A stretch of DNA of 5,928 nt from Pseudomonadota bacterium. GTDB taxonomy: Bacteria > Pseudomonadota > Gammaproteobacteria > Acidithiobacillales > Acidithiobacillaceae. The notes below the pieces were generated by a model. That model was not told the origin of the DNA. It made no database searches and saw only the letters and a program-made list of their open reading frames with translations. The position numbers were made by a program, and so were the translations under genes. The stretch covers positions 855-6,782 of the forward strand of contig JAKCBU010000059.1 of assembly GCA_021839095.1 (NCBI GenBank), in the 5' to 3' direction. Below, in pieces: positions 5,114 through 5,928 of the stretch. How positions within the stretch are numbered: position 1 is the stretch's first letter; every line of letters begins with the position of its first letter.

Positions 5114-5928
5114 TCATGCCCCCAGCATGAAAAAAGTCAGAAGCCCGATAACTCCGAGCAGAAAGGCAGTGGCCATGAACTCCGGAGCGCGGAAAAGACG
5201 CAGCTTGGCGAGCAGGGTTTCGACCAGCGCCAGGATCACTGCGGCGCCCGCAAATTTCAGCAGCAGGACCGGCAGGGCCATGGGCAGTGTCGCGACTTCT
5301 GCGGCGGGCATGATGCTCCAGGGCAGGAACAGCGCAATACCGATGGCCACATAGAGCGTCAGCTTGATCTGCGCCCCCCACTCCATGAGTGCGAGATGCC
5401 GTCCCGAGTACTCCAGGATCATGGCTTCGTGAATCATGGTCAGTTCCAGGTGGGTAGCGGGATTGTCCACGGGAATCCGCGCGTTTTCCGCCAGCAGCAC
5501 GATGAAAAAGGCGGTGGCCGCGAAAACCATGCTGGGGTGCAGGGCGAAGCGCAGTTGTTCCAGGTGGGCTACGATCACGCTCAGCGAAGTGGACCGGGAG
5601 AGCAGGGACGCCGTAAAGAGTGTGGCCAGCAGGGCGGGCTCCGCGAGTCCGGCGATCAGCATTTCCCGATGGGCGCCCAGGGTGGCGAAGGGTGTCCCCG
5701 TGTCCATGGCCGCCAGCACCTGAAAAACCCGCGCCAGGGCGAACAAGCCCACCAGGGCGATGACGTCGGCAGCCGGTGCCAGAGGCAAGCCGGTGGCAAG
5801 GATGGGGATGATCGCCGCGGCCAGACAGAACGCCCCGAAAATCCCGTAAGGGGCGAAACGGAAGAGCCAGGACGTGCCCTCCGCCTGTAGAGATTCTTTA
5901 TGGAACAGGCGATACAGATCACGGTAGT
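5114..5928 (-). CDS. hyfC: HyfC/HycD-like membrane subunit (NuoH-related), N-terminus outside the window
   Basis: This is the membrane anchor that links the peripheral redox arm to the ion-pumping arm. The visible part is 270 residues and enters the window in frame at the right edge with YRDLYRLFHKES; about 45 N-terminal residues are probably missing. Family signs are this cytoplasmic loop before SWLFRFAPYG, GAHREMLIAGLAEPALL (about 84-98 of the fragment), and ENARIPVDNPATHLEL followed by TMIHEAMILEYSG (about 147-175). The last resembles the acidic loop of NuoH at the quinone/ion junction. About seven hydrophobic segments are visible. An internal TTG at 5788 is not the start, because conserved coding sequence continues upstream of it. 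The stop TGA (5116-5114) is one base before the hyfE ATG. Further genes of the cluster, probably a hyfB-like one, should lie beyond the right edge. Confidence 0.93.
   Translation of the reverse strand, partial: YRDLYRLFHKESLQAEGTSWLFRFAPYGIFGAFCLAAAIIPILATGLPLAPAADVIALVGLFALARVFQVLAAMDTGTPFATLGAHREMLIAGLAEPALLATLFTASLLSRSTSLSVIVAHLEQLRFALHPSMVFAATAFFIVLLAENARIPVDNPATHLELTMIHEAMILEYSGRHLALMEWGAQIKLTLYVAIGIALFLPWSIMPAAEVATLPMALPVLLLKFAGAAVILALVETLLAKLRLFRAPEFMATAFLLGVIGLLTFFMLGA

Noticed and set aside
5114..5788. A shorter hyfC-like gene starting at the TTG at 5788.
   Set aside because: In-frame conserved sequence typical of HycD/HyfC (RDLYRLFHKES, SWLFRFAPYG) continues upstream to the window edge, so the TTG is internal.
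4643..5890. Plus-strand 415-codon ORF opposite hyfE and hyfC.
   Set aside because: Low-complexity Arg/Gln/Gly-rich translation antisense to two well-supported membrane proteins.

Overview
The window reads as part of the chromosome of a chemolithoautotrophic proteobacterium. All credible genes lie on the minus strand, so transcription runs from high to low coordinates. The left end carries the start of a form II RuBisCO gene (cbbM). The remainder is a tightly packed operon for a membrane complex of the complex I / group 4 [NiFe]-hydrogenase superfamily. Form II RuBisCO beside a hyf-type cluster in moderately GC-rich DNA suggests a sulfur- or iron-oxidising autotroph such as Acidithiobacillus or a relative. 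That assignment rests on memory of protein families, not on a search.

Layout in transcription order: hyfC-like (5928-5114, its N-terminal part outside the window), hyfE-like (5112-4435), hyfF-like (4438-2981), hyfG-like (2970-1417) and hyfI-like (1380-883). Junctions are a 1-base gap, a short overlap, a 10-base gap and a 36-base spacer, so these are almost certainly cotranscribed. A 257-base leader (882-626) follows, then cbbM (625 to beyond position 1). No tRNA, rRNA, CRISPR array or insertion sequence was seen.

The main observation is that the hydrogenase-like large subunit cannot hold a [NiFe] site. All four expected cysteines are replaced (Ser222, Ser225, Ser511, Gly514), and the protein stops at the second motif with no C-terminal peptide for a maturation protease to remove. 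The small subunit keeps its four [4Fe-4S] cysteines, and the membrane subunits keep antiporter-type charged residues. This fits the energy-converting hydrogenase-related (Ehr) complexes: ion-translocating relatives of complex I that are not hydrogenases and whose substrate is generally unknown.

In the visible part, no gene for a HyfD-type second antiporter lies between hyfC and hyfE, and no HyfH/NuoI ferredoxin lies between hyfG and hyfI. The electron donor is therefore not evident. Direct linkage to cbbM suggests a role in the energy, redox or inorganic-carbon supply of CO2 fixation, which is inference.

The leader before cbbM holds a cluster of TAAG/CTTA inverted repeats (candidate LysR/CbbR-type operator), an extended -10-like promoter motif, a palindrome-centred potential RNA structure, and a possible 51-residue membrane-protein ORF ending two bases before the cbbM start codon. 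No strong intrinsic terminator was seen after hyfI, so read-through into cbbM is possible.
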